Assembly: GCA_963757815.1 (NCBI GenBank)
Contig: CAVWSN010000020.1
Span: 1 to 64,000, forward strand
Origin: JACVRW01 sp963757815
GTDB lineage: Bacteria > Actinomycetota > Thermoleophilia > Solirubrobacterales > Thermoleophilaceae
Length of the DNA stretch: 64,000 nt
Direction of reading: 5' to 3'
Part shown: positions 30,114 to 38,408 of the stretch, in pieces
Layout of the letters: every line of letters begins with the position of its first letter
Numbering within the stretch: position 1 is the first letter of the stretch
Position numbers and translations under genes: made by a program
Notes under the pieces: model-generated
Seen by the model: the letters and a program-made list of their open reading frames with translations, nothing else
What the model was told of the DNA's origin: nothing
Databases searched by the model: none

Positions 30114-30524
30114 GTGGGTCAGCCCACGTCTGAAACGCGGAGGCGGGATTCGCCGAGTGTTGGAGTGCTCGGAGTCGACGACCAGGTCGTGTTCCTCGAC
30201 GTCGCCCGCGAAGTGGTGGCGGCCACTCCGGGCTTCAGCTGGGTGGGCGGCGCGAGCTCCGGCGAGGAGGCGCTCGCGGCAATCGATCAGCTCGAGCCGG
30301 AGTTCGTGCTCCTCGACGTCCGCATGCCCGGAATGGACGGCATCGAGACCGCTCGCCGGATCTCCGACCGCCATCCGGACGTCGTGGTGGTGCTGATATC
30401 GATCGAGGAGAGTCCCGTAATCAGCGCGGCGATCGAGGCGTCCGGCGCTGCGGCTCTGGTCCCCAAACAGGAGTTCGGTCCGGCGATGCTGCGCCGGTTG
30501 TGGCAGACGCATAGGAGGCCCTAG
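30114..30524 (+). CDS. Stand-alone response regulator receiver domain
   Basis: A 136-residue protein that is only a CheY-like receiver: acidic pair GVDDQ, phospho-acceptor aspartate in VLLDVRMPGMDGIETARR (residue about 67), and the conserved lysine in VPKQEF. No output domain. GTG 30114 is fixed by the -10 element seven bases upstream. It converges on the histidine kinase gene with a four-base overlap, so it may act as a phosphate sink or adaptor for that kinase (inference). Confidence 0.85.
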   Translation: MGQPTSETRRRDSPSVGVLGVDDQVVFLDVAREVVAATPGFSWVGGASSGEEALAAIDQLEPEFVLLDVRMPGMDGIETARRISDRHPDVVVVLISIEESPVISAAIEASGAAALVPKQEFGPAMLRRLWQTHRRP

Positions 30525-32395
30525 GAGGATGCGACCGGGATGTTCCCGATCACAGCGGTGCCGGCCCCGGGGCTGGAGCGAATGTCGAGGTTTCCGTCGA
30601 CGGCCGCCATCCGGTCGCGCATGTTCATGAGGCCGTCGCCCGGCTCGACGTCCTCCACGAGGAACCCGGGGCCGTCGTCGCGCACCTCGAAGCGGAGATC
30701 GCCGTTGCGGCTGAGCGCGATCGAAACCGAGCTCGAATCGGGCGCGTGCTTGGCCACGTTCTGAAGCGCCTCTATGCAGCAGAAATAGGCGGCCGTCTCG
30801 ATCTCATCCGCGTATCGGTCCGAGCCGTCGACGTCCACGGTGGTGGGGAGCGGCGACTGGAGCGCGGCGGTGCGGAGCGCGTCGGAGAGCCCTCGCGCCG
30901 CCAGCAGTGATGGATAGACCCCCGCGGCGAGGGACCTGAGCTCGTCGAGGGCGGCCTCGATCTCTCCGCCCAGCCGGTGGACCATGCTCCGGGCCCGAGC
31001 CGGGTCCTCGCTCAGCATCTCCTCCGCGAGCTCGAGCCGAATTCGCAGCGCCACGAGGCGCTGCTGGCCGCCATCGTGAAGATCGCGCTCAATGCGGCGC
31101 CGTTCGTCGTCAGCTGCGGCCAGAATGCGGGCCCGCGACTCGCGCAGCTCGGTCAGCGAGCTCTCCACCCGGGCGGCCAGGCGCCGGTTGTCGTCCCAGA
31201 CGAACGCGTACGCCCCCACGGCCTCGACGAACGGGCTCTGTTCGCTGAGTCCGGCGTCGTGGACGACCGCCCCCACCGGCTGGTCGCCGTCGAAGATCAG
31301 CGTCGCGCGCCGGTCGGAGCGAAGGGGTGGCAAGGGGACCGGCCTCCCATCGACGTCGACCCAGCCGTCGCCTGCCTGCGGCCGCCAGAAGGCCAATTCG
31401 ACCGTTGGATCGCTCAGAGTGGCTGCGATCAGTTCGCGCCGCCGTGCGTGATCCTCGAGGCCGGGGAGGCCACGGGCCAGCCCCACGAGGCAGTCCGCGA
31501 TATGGAGGCGCCATCGGAACAGGCCGACCAGGAACCCGATGCAGATCGCCGGCAAACCGAGCGCGACAACCGCCGTGACGGTGACCACGGCCGAATCGTC
31601 TGCTCCCGTTCCCCGCAGGGCGATTCCGACCGCGACTGCGAGCGTCCTGAGTATCGCGAAGGCGAGGACGGGCACCAGCGTCCTGCGCAGCAACCGAGTG
31701 GCCCGGCGGATGCGATCGGCAAGGCGAAGGACGACGGCGAGGAGGAGCGCGACCGCGAGCAGCTCGCGCAACGGCACGACGACGTCGTCCAGGAACGCCG
31801 GCTCCGAGTTCACCACCATGAAGGCGTTCGCGGGGCACTCGGCCTCGCAAGTCGAGAACTCCGACGGCGTCGGAAACGACTCCGCGATCAGCGCGGTCGG
31901 CACAAACAGGACCGCGACCAGCGCGATCGCCGCGGTCGCGAGCCTGCGGTCGATGCGGGTCGTAAGGCGGCCCGACGGAAACGCGAGGATCAGGTAGAGC
32001 AGGCCGGCCTCGACGAGCCAGCCGGAAACACGGCCGATGCTGTAGAGGACGTCGTTGCCGGAGCTGGACAGCGCCGCGAGAAACCAGCCTCCGCCGGCCA
32101 GCACGAGCAACCGGCCGAAGCGCGCATGCGTGCCCTCTCGCCAGGCGTACAGGCCGACGGCGATCGGGGTCGCGACTATGAGCGCCTGGCGTTCCGCAAG
32201 GGCGACCTCGTGAGGCATGTCGCCGGTCAGGGCGACGACGGCCGCCAGGCCGGCAAGGAGCGCACCCGCAGCTGCTATCGCGAGCAGCGCGGGCGTGCTA
32301 ACGCGACCCGGCTGGGTCGCCGCAGGGGAGCCTTCGGAGTCCAAGTGCATCCGTGCAGAGCCGGCAGGTTGCGGCGCCCGGAAACGGTACGGCAT
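30521..32395 (-). CDS. Membrane sensor histidine kinase, HisKA_3 (NarL-partner) type
   Basis: About 624 residues: seven to nine membrane helices over residues about 35-300, a linker, dimerisation helix with ERRRIERDLHDGGQQRLVAL (phospho-His in RDLHDG), and an HATPase domain with EALQNVAKHA (N box), DDGPGF (G1) and GDGLMNMRDRM. This class phosphorylates LuxR/NarL-type regulators; one is divergent 12 bases away (32407) and another is at 33928. The start may be ATG 32395 or ATG 32350; the latter leaves a more usual 57-bp promoter gap. The signal sensed is unknown. Confidence 0.88.
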   Translation of the reverse strand: MPYRFRAPQPAGSARMHLDSEGSPAATQPGRVSTPALLAIAAAGALLAGLAAVVALTGDMPHEVALAERQALIVATPIAVGLYAWREGTHARFGRLLVLAGGGWFLAALSSSGNDVLYSIGRVSGWLVEAGLLYLILAFPSGRLTTRIDRRLATAAIALVAVLFVPTALIAESFPTPSEFSTCEAECPANAFMVVNSEPAFLDDVVVPLRELLAVALLLAVVLRLADRIRRATRLLRRTLVPVLAFAILRTLAVAVGIALRGTGADDSAVVTVTAVVALGLPAICIGFLVGLFRWRLHIADCLVGLARGLPGLEDHARRRELIAATLSDPTVELAFWRPQAGDGWVDVDGRPVPLPPLRSDRRATLIFDGDQPVGAVVHDAGLSEQSPFVEAVGAYAFVWDDNRRLAARVESSLTELRESRARILAAADDERRRIERDLHDGGQQRLVALRIRLELAEEMLSEDPARARSMVHRLGGEIEAALDELRSLAAGVYPSLLAARGLSDALRTAALQSPLPTTVDVDGSDRYADEIETAAYFCCIEALQNVAKHAPDSSSVSIALSRNGDLRFEVRDDGPGFLVEDVEPGDGLMNMRDRMAAVDGNLDIRSSPGAGTAVIGNIPVASS

Positions 32396-32406
32396 TCTTC
32401 GCCCCG

Positions 32407-33081
32407 ATGATCCGGGTGATCCTTGGAGAGGACAGCTTCATCGTCCGCGAAGGGCTGCGCGAGCTCCTCGCGTCGCACCCTGAGGTGGAGGTGGTGGCCG
32501 CTTGCGGCGACCTGGACGAACTGCTCGAGGCCGTCGGCGAGCTGAACCCCGACGTCGTCATGACCGACATCCGAATGCCCCCGACCAACACCGACGAGGG
32601 CATTCAGGCCGCGGCCCGTCTACGCGAGTCCCATCCGCACGTGGGCGTGGTCGTGCTCAGCCAGTACTCGCACGCCGGCTATGTGCTCGCACTCCTCGAC
32701 TCGGGCTCCGACGGCCGCGCCTATCTCCTGAAGGAGCGGGTGAGCGACCTGCGGCAGCTGACCGGCGCCATCGAGGCGGTGGCCGCAGGCGGGTCCGTCA
32801 TCGACCCGAAGATCGTCGATGTCTTGGTCGCGGCCCGGACGCGGGCGGGCAATTCTCCCCTCGCCGGCCTCACCGAACGCGAGCGCGCCGTGCTCGCCGA
32901 GATCGCCCAGGGCAAGAGCAACGTGGCCATCGCGGAGTCGCTGCAGCTGTCGACGCGCGCGGTCGAGAAGCACACCCACTCGATCTTCACGAAGCTGGGC
33001 CTGGTGGGATCCGCGGAGGTGAGCAGGCGCGTCAAGGCGGCCCTGCTGTTCCTCGCGGAGGGCGAGGAGGCCTCGGTGTAG
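32407..33081 (+). CDS. NarL/LuxR family response regulator
   Basis: A 224-residue receiver plus LuxR HTH. Seen: RVILGEDSFIVREGL, phospho-acceptor DIRMPPTNTDEG (Asp about 56), YLLKERV with the switch lysine, then LTERERAVLAEIAQGKSNVA and the recognition helix LSTRAVEKHTHSIFTKLGL. Start ATG 32407 begins at the first strand. It is a close paralog of the regulator at 33928. It is divergent from the kinase, its probable partner. Either regulator is a candidate for binding the 17-bp palindromes. Confidence 0.92.
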   Translation: MIRVILGEDSFIVREGLRELLASHPEVEVVAACGDLDELLEAVGELNPDVVMTDIRMPPTNTDEGIQAAARLRESHPHVGVVVLSQYSHAGYVLALLDSGSDGRAYLLKERVSDLRQLTGAIEAVAAGGSVIDPKIVDVLVAARTRAGNSPLAGLTERERAVLAEIAQGKSNVAIAESLQLSTRAVEKHTHSIFTKLGLVGSAEVSRRVKAALLFLAEGEEASV

Positions 33082-33096
33082 CCTGGCGGCCTCGCC

Positions 33097-33384
33097 TTAC
33101 GAGCCCAGGATGCGGGCCTTCTCGGCGGCGAACTCCTCCTCCGTGAGGATCCCCTGATCCTTCAGGTCGGCCAGATCCTTGAGCTGCTGCACGCGGTCCT
33201 CACCGCCACCCGCAGGTGCAGCCTGTGGCGGGGGTGCGTACTCCTGCGGCGGCGGCGCGTCCTGGGGCGGCGCCTCCTGTTCGGCCCATTTGTTGGCCTG
33301 GCGCCGGCTCACGCGGTTGGAAACTGCGGTCGCTGTGCCGGCGACGACGGCGGTGCGTGCCATGCCCCGAAGCAATCCTGGCAT
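33097..33384 (-). CDS. SHOCT domain protein
   Basis: A 95-residue protein: a hydrophobic/basic N-terminus (residues 1-30), a proline-alanine-glutamine rich linker (about 37-62), and a C-terminal SHOCT helix pair (LKDLADLKDQGILTEEEFAA, residues about 69-90). SHOCT modules are short oligomerisation segments found at the ends of membrane or stress proteins. It follows the DUF6325 gene by 17 bases, an arrangement often seen in Actinobacteria, so both are probably one transcript. Confidence 0.8.
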   Translation of the reverse strand: MPGLLRGMARTAVVAGTATAVSNRVSRRQANKWAEQEAPPQDAPPPQEYAPPPQAAPAGGGEDRVQQLKDLADLKDQGILTEEEFAAEKARILGS

Positions 33385-33401
33385 TTGGTGGTCCTTTCCG
33401 T

Positions 33402-33848
33402 TCAGGCCGCCGCATCGGCAGCGTCGAGAGCCTCCATCAGGTCCTGCACGGGAATGCGTTGGTTGTCGATCACGATGCCGCCGTTGCGGCGCACCGCGGC
33501 GGCGAAGGGCGCCGCCCAGCGGTTCTCGTAGACGATCATCACAGCGGCGCTACCGGGCTCGATTGCCTCGGCGGCGGTCGCGACGTCGTCCTCGCCGAGC
33601 AGCCCCGAGGAGGCGCCTTCGAACAGCTTGAAGTCTCCAACTCTGTCGGGCTCGAGGTCTGTCGCCTCGAATCCCGAGAACGTGCCGTCCTCGTTCTGCA
33701 TCACGAACAGGACGTCGAGCACCCGGATGATCCCGCGCTCGACCAGGTCCATGACAATCGGAACAGCTTCGCCGGTCATCGGGGCGTCGGCCGGATATGC
33801 GATTACGACGATGTCGACCGGGCCGAGTTCCTCGTTCTGAGCTTCCAT
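33402..33848 (-). CDS. DUF6325 family protein
   Basis: A 148-residue cytoplasmic protein beginning GPVDIVVIAYPAD with DLVERGIIRVLDVLFV, LLGEDDVATAAEAIEPGSAA and YENRWAAPFAAAVR, which fits DUF6325. Function unknown, often near SHOCT proteins. ATG 33848 is supported by GGAGG seven bases upstream. A -10 TAGAGT (33897-33892) and palindrome copy 6 are correctly spaced upstream, so this gene and the SHOCT gene are likely regulon members. Confidence 0.78.
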   Translation of the reverse strand: MEAQNEELGPVDIVVIAYPADAPMTGEAVPIVMDLVERGIIRVLDVLFVMQNEDGTFSGFEATDLEPDRVGDFKLFEGASSGLLGEDDVATAAEAIEPGSAAVMIVYENRWAAPFAAAVRRNGGIVIDNQRIPVQDLMEALDAADAAA

Positions 33849-33919
33849 CCATGCCTCCGTTCGTCGGCCGTACTGCCTGCGAGCGTGGCGGACTCTAACC
33901 GAGTTGCCGCCGGCCCATC

Positions 33920-33936
33920 TCACCCGGTCAGGGTGA
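33920..33936. promoter_or_regulatory. 17-bp palindrome, copy 6 (upstream of DUF6325)
   Basis: TCACCC-GGTCA-GGGTGA. On the minus strand TAGAGT (33897-33892) follows after exactly 22 bases and the DUF6325 start is 71 bases away. The palindrome overlaps the last codons and stop of the response regulator gene ending at 33928. Confidence 0.62.
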
Positions 33937-34596
33937 ACCGTCGGCCAGGAACATCAGCGTCGCCTTCACCCGCTTCGACACGTCCTCGGACTCGGCGAGC
34001 CCGAGCTTCGTGAAGATTGAGTTGACGTGCTTCTCGACTGCGCGCTTGGTCAGCACGAGCGATTCCGCGATCGCCTTGTTGTTCTTCCCCGCCGCCATCT
34101 CGGCGAGCACGTCCCGCTCCCGGGGCGTGAGCTCGGCCAACGGCGAGCGCGCGGCTCGGGCCTTGCCCTCCACGAGCAGCTCGACGATCTTGGGGTCGAC
34201 GACCGAGCCGCCATGCGCCACGGCGTCGATCGCGGACACCAGCTGGCCACGGTCGTGTATCCGCTCCTTCAACAGGTAGCCGCGGCGGTCGGAGCCGCCT
34301 TCGAGCAGCGCCAGGACGTATGGCGGCTCGGCGTACTGGCTGAGCACGACGACGCCGGTGGCCGGCCGCTGCTCTCGCAGCTGCTCCGCGAGGCGGATGC
34401 CCTCGTCTGTGTTCGAGGGGGGCATCCGAATGTCGGTCAGGACCACGTCGGGGCGATCGCGTTCGACCGCCGCGAGTACGGCCTCGACGTCGCCATAGGC
34501 GGCGACCACGTCCACGCTCGGCGAAGCCGCGAGCAGCTGCACGAGCCCCTCGCGCACGATCAGGCTGTCCTCGGCGACGACTACGCGGATCGCCAC
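33928..34596 (-). CDS. NarL/LuxR family response regulator
   Basis: A 222-residue paralog of the 32407 regulator: RVVVAEDSLIVREGL, DIRMPPSNTDEG (phospho-Asp about 55), LLKERI, and an HTH with LTKRAVEKHVNSIFTKLGL. GTG start at 34596, 10 bases after the panB stop, so it may be transcribed with the pantothenate genes. No kinase is adjacent; the kinase at 30521 is the nearest candidate. Its 3' end contains palindrome copy 6, which controls the next gene rather than itself. Confidence 0.92.
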   Translation of the reverse strand: MAIRVVVAEDSLIVREGLVQLLAASPSVDVVAAYGDVEAVLAAVERDRPDVVLTDIRMPPSNTDEGIRLAEQLREQRPATGVVVLSQYAEPPYVLALLEGGSDRRGYLLKERIHDRGQLVSAIDAVAHGGSVVDPKIVELLVEGKARAARSPLAELTPRERDVLAEMAAGKNNKAIAESLVLTKRAVEKHVNSIFTKLGLAESEDVSKRVKATLMFLADGSP

Positions 34597-34606
34597 GGCG
34601 CGGGTC

Positions 34607-35527
34607 TCAGAGCGCGAAGCCGCCGGTGAACGGCTCGCCCGCGGGCTCGTCGACCAGCTCGTGCAGGCGCTTGATCTCGTCGGGCGCCATCGTGTAGCCG
34701 TGCTCCGGGCCGGGGTAGCGGCGCGCGCGCACCTCCGCTGCGAACTCGGCGACGCCCTTGATCATCGCCTCGCGCACGTTCCCGTAGCGCTTGACGAAGC
34801 GCGCCGCGTGCCCGTCGTAGATGCCGAGCAGGTCGTGGAACACGAGCACCTGGCCGTCGGTGGCCGGCCCCGCGCCGATGCCGATCACCGGCACTCGCAT
34901 GCGCGGCATGATCTCCTCGGTGAGCGGGCTCGGGATCGCCTCGAAGACGATCGAGAAGCAACCGGCGTCCTGCAGCGCCACGGCGTCGTGCAGCACCTCG
35001 AGCGCGCGCTCGGCCGTGCGGCCCTGCGAGCGGTACCCGCCGAGCGCCGTCGCGGTCTGGGGGGTGAGCCCGACGTGGCCCATCACGGGGATTCCCGCGC
35101 TCACAATGGCGCGGGCGCGCTCCACGGTGCTGCCGCCGCGCTCGAGCTTGACCGCATCGCAGCCCGCCTCCTTGACGAAGCGCTGGGCGTTGTGGATTGC
35201 CTCCTCGTTCGACGCCTCGTAGGAGCCGAACGGCATGTCGCCCACCAGCAGCGGCGTCGAGAGGCCGCGCCGCACCGCCGCCGCGAGCATGAGCAGCTCG
35301 TCGAGCGTCACGGGCACCGTCGAGGGGTAGCCGAGCACCGTCATCGCGCCGGAGTCGCCCACGAGCACCACGTCCACGGCGGCCTCCTCGGCCACCTGGG
35401 CGCTCGGGTAGTCGTAGGCCGTGACCATCGCGATCGGCTCCCCGAGTGCCTTCTTCTCGGCGAGCTTGGACAGGGTCACGGTGGGCCGCTTGGCCGGCGG
35501 CGCACTGGCTGTCGGGCGATGGCTCAT
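34607..35527 (-). CDS. panB: 3-methyl-2-oxobutanoate hydroxymethyltransferase
   Basis: Adds a hydroxymethyl group from methylene-THF to alpha-ketoisovalerate, giving ketopantoate for pantothenate and CoA. Seen: MVTAYDYPSAQVAEEAAVD, VGDSGAMTVLGY (Mg2+ site), PVMGHVGLTPQ, FEAIPS with the catalytic glutamate, and IGIGAGPATDGQVLVFHDLLG. 306 residues with a polar N-terminal extension of about 25. ATG 35527 overlaps the panC stop (ATGA). Confidence 0.96.
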   Translation of the reverse strand: MSHRPTASAPPAKRPTVTLSKLAEKKALGEPIAMVTAYDYPSAQVAEEAAVDVVLVGDSGAMTVLGYPSTVPVTLDELLMLAAAVRRGLSTPLLVGDMPFGSYEASNEEAIHNAQRFVKEAGCDAVKLERGGSTVERARAIVSAGIPVMGHVGLTPQTATALGGYRSQGRTAERALEVLHDAVALQDAGCFSIVFEAIPSPLTEEIMPRMRVPVIGIGAGPATDGQVLVFHDLLGIYDGHAARFVKRYGNVREAMIKGVAEFAAEVRARRYPGPEHGYTMAPDEIKRLHELVDEPAGEPFTGGFAL

Positions 35528-36402
35528 GTCTGGTTGCTCCTGTCTCCCTCGGCGGCGCCGAGGATCACGTTGTCTATCAGCCGCGCAGCTCCGATGCGCG
35601 CGGCCACTGCCAGCAGCGTCGACCCGTTCACCCGCTCCACGGGCGCCAGGTCGGTCATGGAACGAAGCTCGAGGTAGTCCGGCTCGACGCCCGCCCGGTC
35701 GAGCTCGGCGCGCGCGGCGCGCAGCACCGCGGCGGCGTCGCGCTCGCCGAGCGCCACGGCGGACTCCGCGGCGCGCAGTGCCCGGCTCAGCGCCAGCGCG
35801 CGCTCGCGCTCCACGCTCGAGAGGTAGGCGTTGCGCGAGCTGAGCGCAAGCCCGTCGGGGTCGCGTACGGTCGGGCAGACATCGATCCGCACCGGTATGT
35901 CGAGGTCACGCACCAATTTGCGGATCACGAGCGCCTGCTGCGCGTCCTTCTGGCCGAAGTAGGCGACGTCAGGCCCGACCATGTTGAGGAGCTTGGTGAC
36001 GATCGTGGCTACGCCCGCGAAGTGGCCGGGGCCGCGCCGGCGGGGGTCGCCGTCGAGGACGTCGCTGAGGCCGCCGACGGTGACCGTGGTTGCGAAGCCG
36101 TCGGGGTACACGTCGCCGAGCGCCGGCACGAACAGCAGGTCGACGCCCTCCGCGACGGCCAGCTCGGCGTCGTGCCGCTCGTCGCGCGGGTAGGTGGCGA
36201 AGTCCTCGCTGGGCGCGAACTGGGTCGGGTTGACGAACAGGGAGACGACCACCACGTCGCAGTCCCGGCGGGCACGCCGCATGAGCGAGAGGTGGCCCTC
36301 GTGAAAGGAGCCCATCGTCGGCACGAGCCCGATCGTGCGTCCGGCGCGGCGCTCCGGAGCCAGCGCCTCGCGCAGCGCGGCCACGTCGCGCACGGTTCTC
36401 AT
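35524..36402 (-). CDS. panC: Pantoate--beta-alanine ligase
   Basis: Joins pantoate and beta-alanine with ATP to form pantothenate. Seen: LVPTMGSFHEGHLSLMRRAR with the HxGH nucleotide motif, SLFVNPTQF, DVAYFGQKDAQQ and LALSSRNAYLS (KMSKS-like). 292 residues. The start is ATG 36402, overlapping the DUF2520 stop (ATGA); an apparent upstream continuation in the same frame belongs to the frameshifted DUF2520 gene and is not part of PanC. Confidence 0.97.
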   Translation of the reverse strand: MRTVRDVAALREALAPERRAGRTIGLVPTMGSFHEGHLSLMRRARRDCDVVVVSLFVNPTQFAPSEDFATYPRDERHDAELAVAEGVDLLFVPALGDVYPDGFATTVTVGGLSDVLDGDPRRRGPGHFAGVATIVTKLLNMVGPDVAYFGQKDAQQALVIRKLVRDLDIPVRIDVCPTVRDPDGLALSSRNAYLSSVERERALALSRALRAAESAVALGERDAAAVLRAARAELDRAGVEPDYLELRSMTDLAPVERVNGSTLLAVAARIGAARLIDNVILGAAEGDRSNQT

Positions 36403-37212
36403 GCGGGTGCCTCGCGGCGGGCGAGCGAGTGCGTGTGGCGAACCAGCTCGTCGAACAGGTCGAGGAGATGGGGGGCCACCTCCTCGACGGCGGCGCGCTG
36501 CGCCTCGACGGTGGCGTGGTCGCCGCGGGCGATCGGGCCCGTCAGCGCCCCCTCGGGGCCGTGCTCGGCGAGGTTCTCCACCGTGCGCCGGAGCAGCGGT
36601 ATGAACAACGCCCGCGCCTCGTGAGGCTCGAGGCCGGCCCCGGCGGCGATGCTCTCGGCGGCCGCCTGGAGCGTGACCATGAAGTTCGAGGCGACCGAGG
36701 CGGCGGCATGGTAGGCGGCGCGGCCCTCGTCGTCGATCTCGAACGGCGTCATGCCGAGGCGACGGGCGAGCGAGACGGCGAAGCCGGAGCGCGGCCTTCG
36801 TCGAGCCGGCGACCGCGCAGCCTGCCCCGGTGAAGGCGGCGCCCGGCGCCGGTCCGTCCGGCGCGCGCTCCGCGAACGTCTGCAGGGGGTGGAAGCCGAA
36901 CAGCGCCGCGCCCGCCTCCGCGGCCGGTGCCAGCGCGGACAGCGGGGTCGCCCCGCTCGTGTGGCCCACGAGCGGCGCCGCGCCGGCCGCGACCGCGGCC
37001 GCCGCCGCGATCTCGCCGTCAGGGACGCAGATGATCACGGCCCGGGAGGTGCCGGGCACCTCGCCGCGGCCGAGCGGTCCCTCGACCTCGACGCCCGCCT
37101 CGGAGAGCGCTGCCGCCAGCGCCGTGCCGAGCCGGCCGGCTCCGATGACGGCGATGCGGCCCGCCCTGCTCACGCCGGCGAGCGGTTCTTGACTGTCGAT
37201 CTGTGGGTGCAT
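36399..37212 (-). CDS. Rossmann-like/DUF2520 protein, one frameshift
   Basis: About 270 residues after removing one base. The N-terminal Rossmann domain (RIAVIGAGRLGTALAAALSEAG) is followed by ICVPDGEI, then FGFHPLQTF; the DUF2520 helical half starts MTPFEIDDEGRAAYHAAASV in another frame. The join requires one extra base removed near 36784, after GSTKAALR. The family is ketopantoate reductase-like and often sits with panC and panB, so a ketopantoate reductase role is plausible but unproven. ATG 37212 is chosen; a TATCCT element lies 48 bases upstream. Confidence 0.85.
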
Positions 37213-37259
37213 TGCCCCTGCCAGGTCCACTCCTGAGGTCGGTAGCGGCCAGCAGCGCA

Positions 37260-37265
37260 AGGATA
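37260..37265 (-). promoter_or_regulatory. Probable -10 of the DUF2520-panC-panB operon
   Basis: TATCCT on the minus strand in the context TCACGGGTATCCT; the same 13 bases precede the tRNA-Gln gene. No clear -35 is seen. Confidence 0.4.
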
Positions 37266-37295
37266 CCCGTGAGGCTCTCCGTCGACGGCGGTCCG

Positions 37296-37301
37296 TAGGC
37301 T
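37296..37301 (+). promoter_or_regulatory. -10 element, leaderless uracil-DNA glycosylase gene
   Basis: TAGGCT ends eight bases before ATG 37310, the spacing expected if transcription starts at the start codon. No ribosome site is present. Confidence 0.4.
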
Positions 37302-37309
37302 TGGGGTCC

Positions 37310-37984
37310 ATGCATTCTCGACCCGCAGCGGAGCGGCGCGAGGATCTCGTCGCCCTCTACCGCGAGGCGTCCGGCTGCGTCCGCTGCCCGCTCCACCAGG
37401 GCCGCAACCGGGTGGTGTTCGGGAACGGGAACGCGGACGCCGACCTGATGTTCGTAGGCGAGGGCCCGGGCCAGCAGGAGGACATCCAGGGCCTGCCCTT
37501 CGTGGGCCGCGCCGGAAAGCTGCTCGACCAGCTGCTCGAGGAGATCGGGCTGTCGCGCGGCGAGGTGTGGGTGACCAACGTCGTGCGCTGCCGCCCACCG
37601 GGCAACCGCGACCCGCAGCCGGAGGAGATCGCTGCCTGCCGCTCCTACACCGACCGCCAGATAGAGCTGATCGAGCCGCGGCTGATCTGCAGCCTCGGCA
37701 AGTTCGCGATGCAGGTGCTCACGCGAACCAATCGCGGCATAACCGCGGTCCACGGGAAGCCCGAGGTGCACGAGCTGGGAGGGCGGACGATGCGCGTCTA
37801 CCCGCTCTTCCATCCTGCCGCGGCGCTGCGTTCGACGAAGACCCTCGAGGACCTCCGGGAGGCGTTCGCCCGCATCCCGGCGCTGCTCGACGAGCCGCCT
37901 CCGGTGCCGATCGGAGCGGTTGCCCCGCCCGCGCTGGCAACGGTCGCGGAGCCGGACCCGCCGCAGATGGACCTCTTCGGCTGA
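37310..37984 (+). CDS. Type 4 (family 4) uracil-DNA glycosylase, Fe-S type
   Basis: A 224-residue base excision enzyme removing uracil from DNA. Seen: cluster cysteines in CVRCPLHQGRN and CRPPGNRDPQPEEIAAC, the catalytic-site GEGPGQQEDIQGLPFVGRAG, and FHPAAALR near the C-terminus. ATG 37310 is preferred over TTG 37301 because the conserved domain begins soon after and the -10 spacing fits. Divergent from the pan operon. Confidence 0.92.
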   Translation: MHSRPAAERREDLVALYREASGCVRCPLHQGRNRVVFGNGNADADLMFVGEGPGQQEDIQGLPFVGRAGKLLDQLLEEIGLSRGEVWVTNVVRCRPPGNRDPQPEEIAACRSYTDRQIELIEPRLICSLGKFAMQVLTRTNRGITAVHGKPEVHELGGRTMRVYPLFHPAAALRSTKTLEDLREAFARIPALLDEPPPVPIGAVAPPALATVAEPDPPQMDLFG

Positions 37985-38000
37985 GCTCGCGGGGACCGGG

Positions 38001-38408
38001 TTGGAGCGCGAGACCCGCTCGGCGGAGGAGACGGAGGCCGCGGGCGCGGAGCTGGCCGCGCGGCTCGCCCCGGGTGACGTGGTGCTCGTGAAAGGCGAGC
38101 TCGGCAGCGGCAAGACCACCTTCGTTCGCGGCGCGGCCCGGGCGCTCGGGGTGGAGGGACCGGTGACGAGCCCGACGTTCACGATCGGACACGTGCTCGA
38201 GGGCCGCCCCGATGTGGCCCACCTCGACCTCTACCGGCTCGGCTCGCTCGCGGGCGAGGACCCTGCGCTGCTCGACGACTACCTCACCCCCGATCGCGTG
38301 GCATTCCTCGAGTGGCCCGAGGCCGCGGAGCCGGCACTCGACCGCGTGGCCGCGCGCGTGCGCCTCGAGCACCTGGGGGAGGACCGGCGCCGGATCACGA
38401 TCGAGTGA
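38001..38408 (+). CDS. tsaE: tRNA t6A synthesis ATPase TsaE
   Basis: A 135-residue P-loop ATPase that supports TsaB-TsaD in making N6-threonylcarbamoyladenosine at A37 of ANN-decoding tRNAs. Seen: Walker A GELGSGKTTFVRG, TSPTFTIGHVLEG and HLDLYRLGS. TTG 38001 is the best start in frame. Its stop overlaps the tsaB GTG, the first of three overlapping junctions in tsaE-tsaB-rimI-tsaD. Confidence 0.93.
   Translation: MERETRSAEETEAAGAELAARLAPGDVVLVKGELGSGKTTFVRGAARALGVEGPVTSPTFTIGHVLEGRPDVAHLDLYRLGSLAGEDPALLDDYLTPDRVAFLEWPEAAEPALDRVAARVRLEHLGEDRRRITIE

Noticed and set aside
35524..37311. Apparent 595-residue DUF2520-PanC fusion
   Set aside because: Created by the frameshift near 36784; panC has its own ATG 36402 overlapping the true DUF2520 stop.
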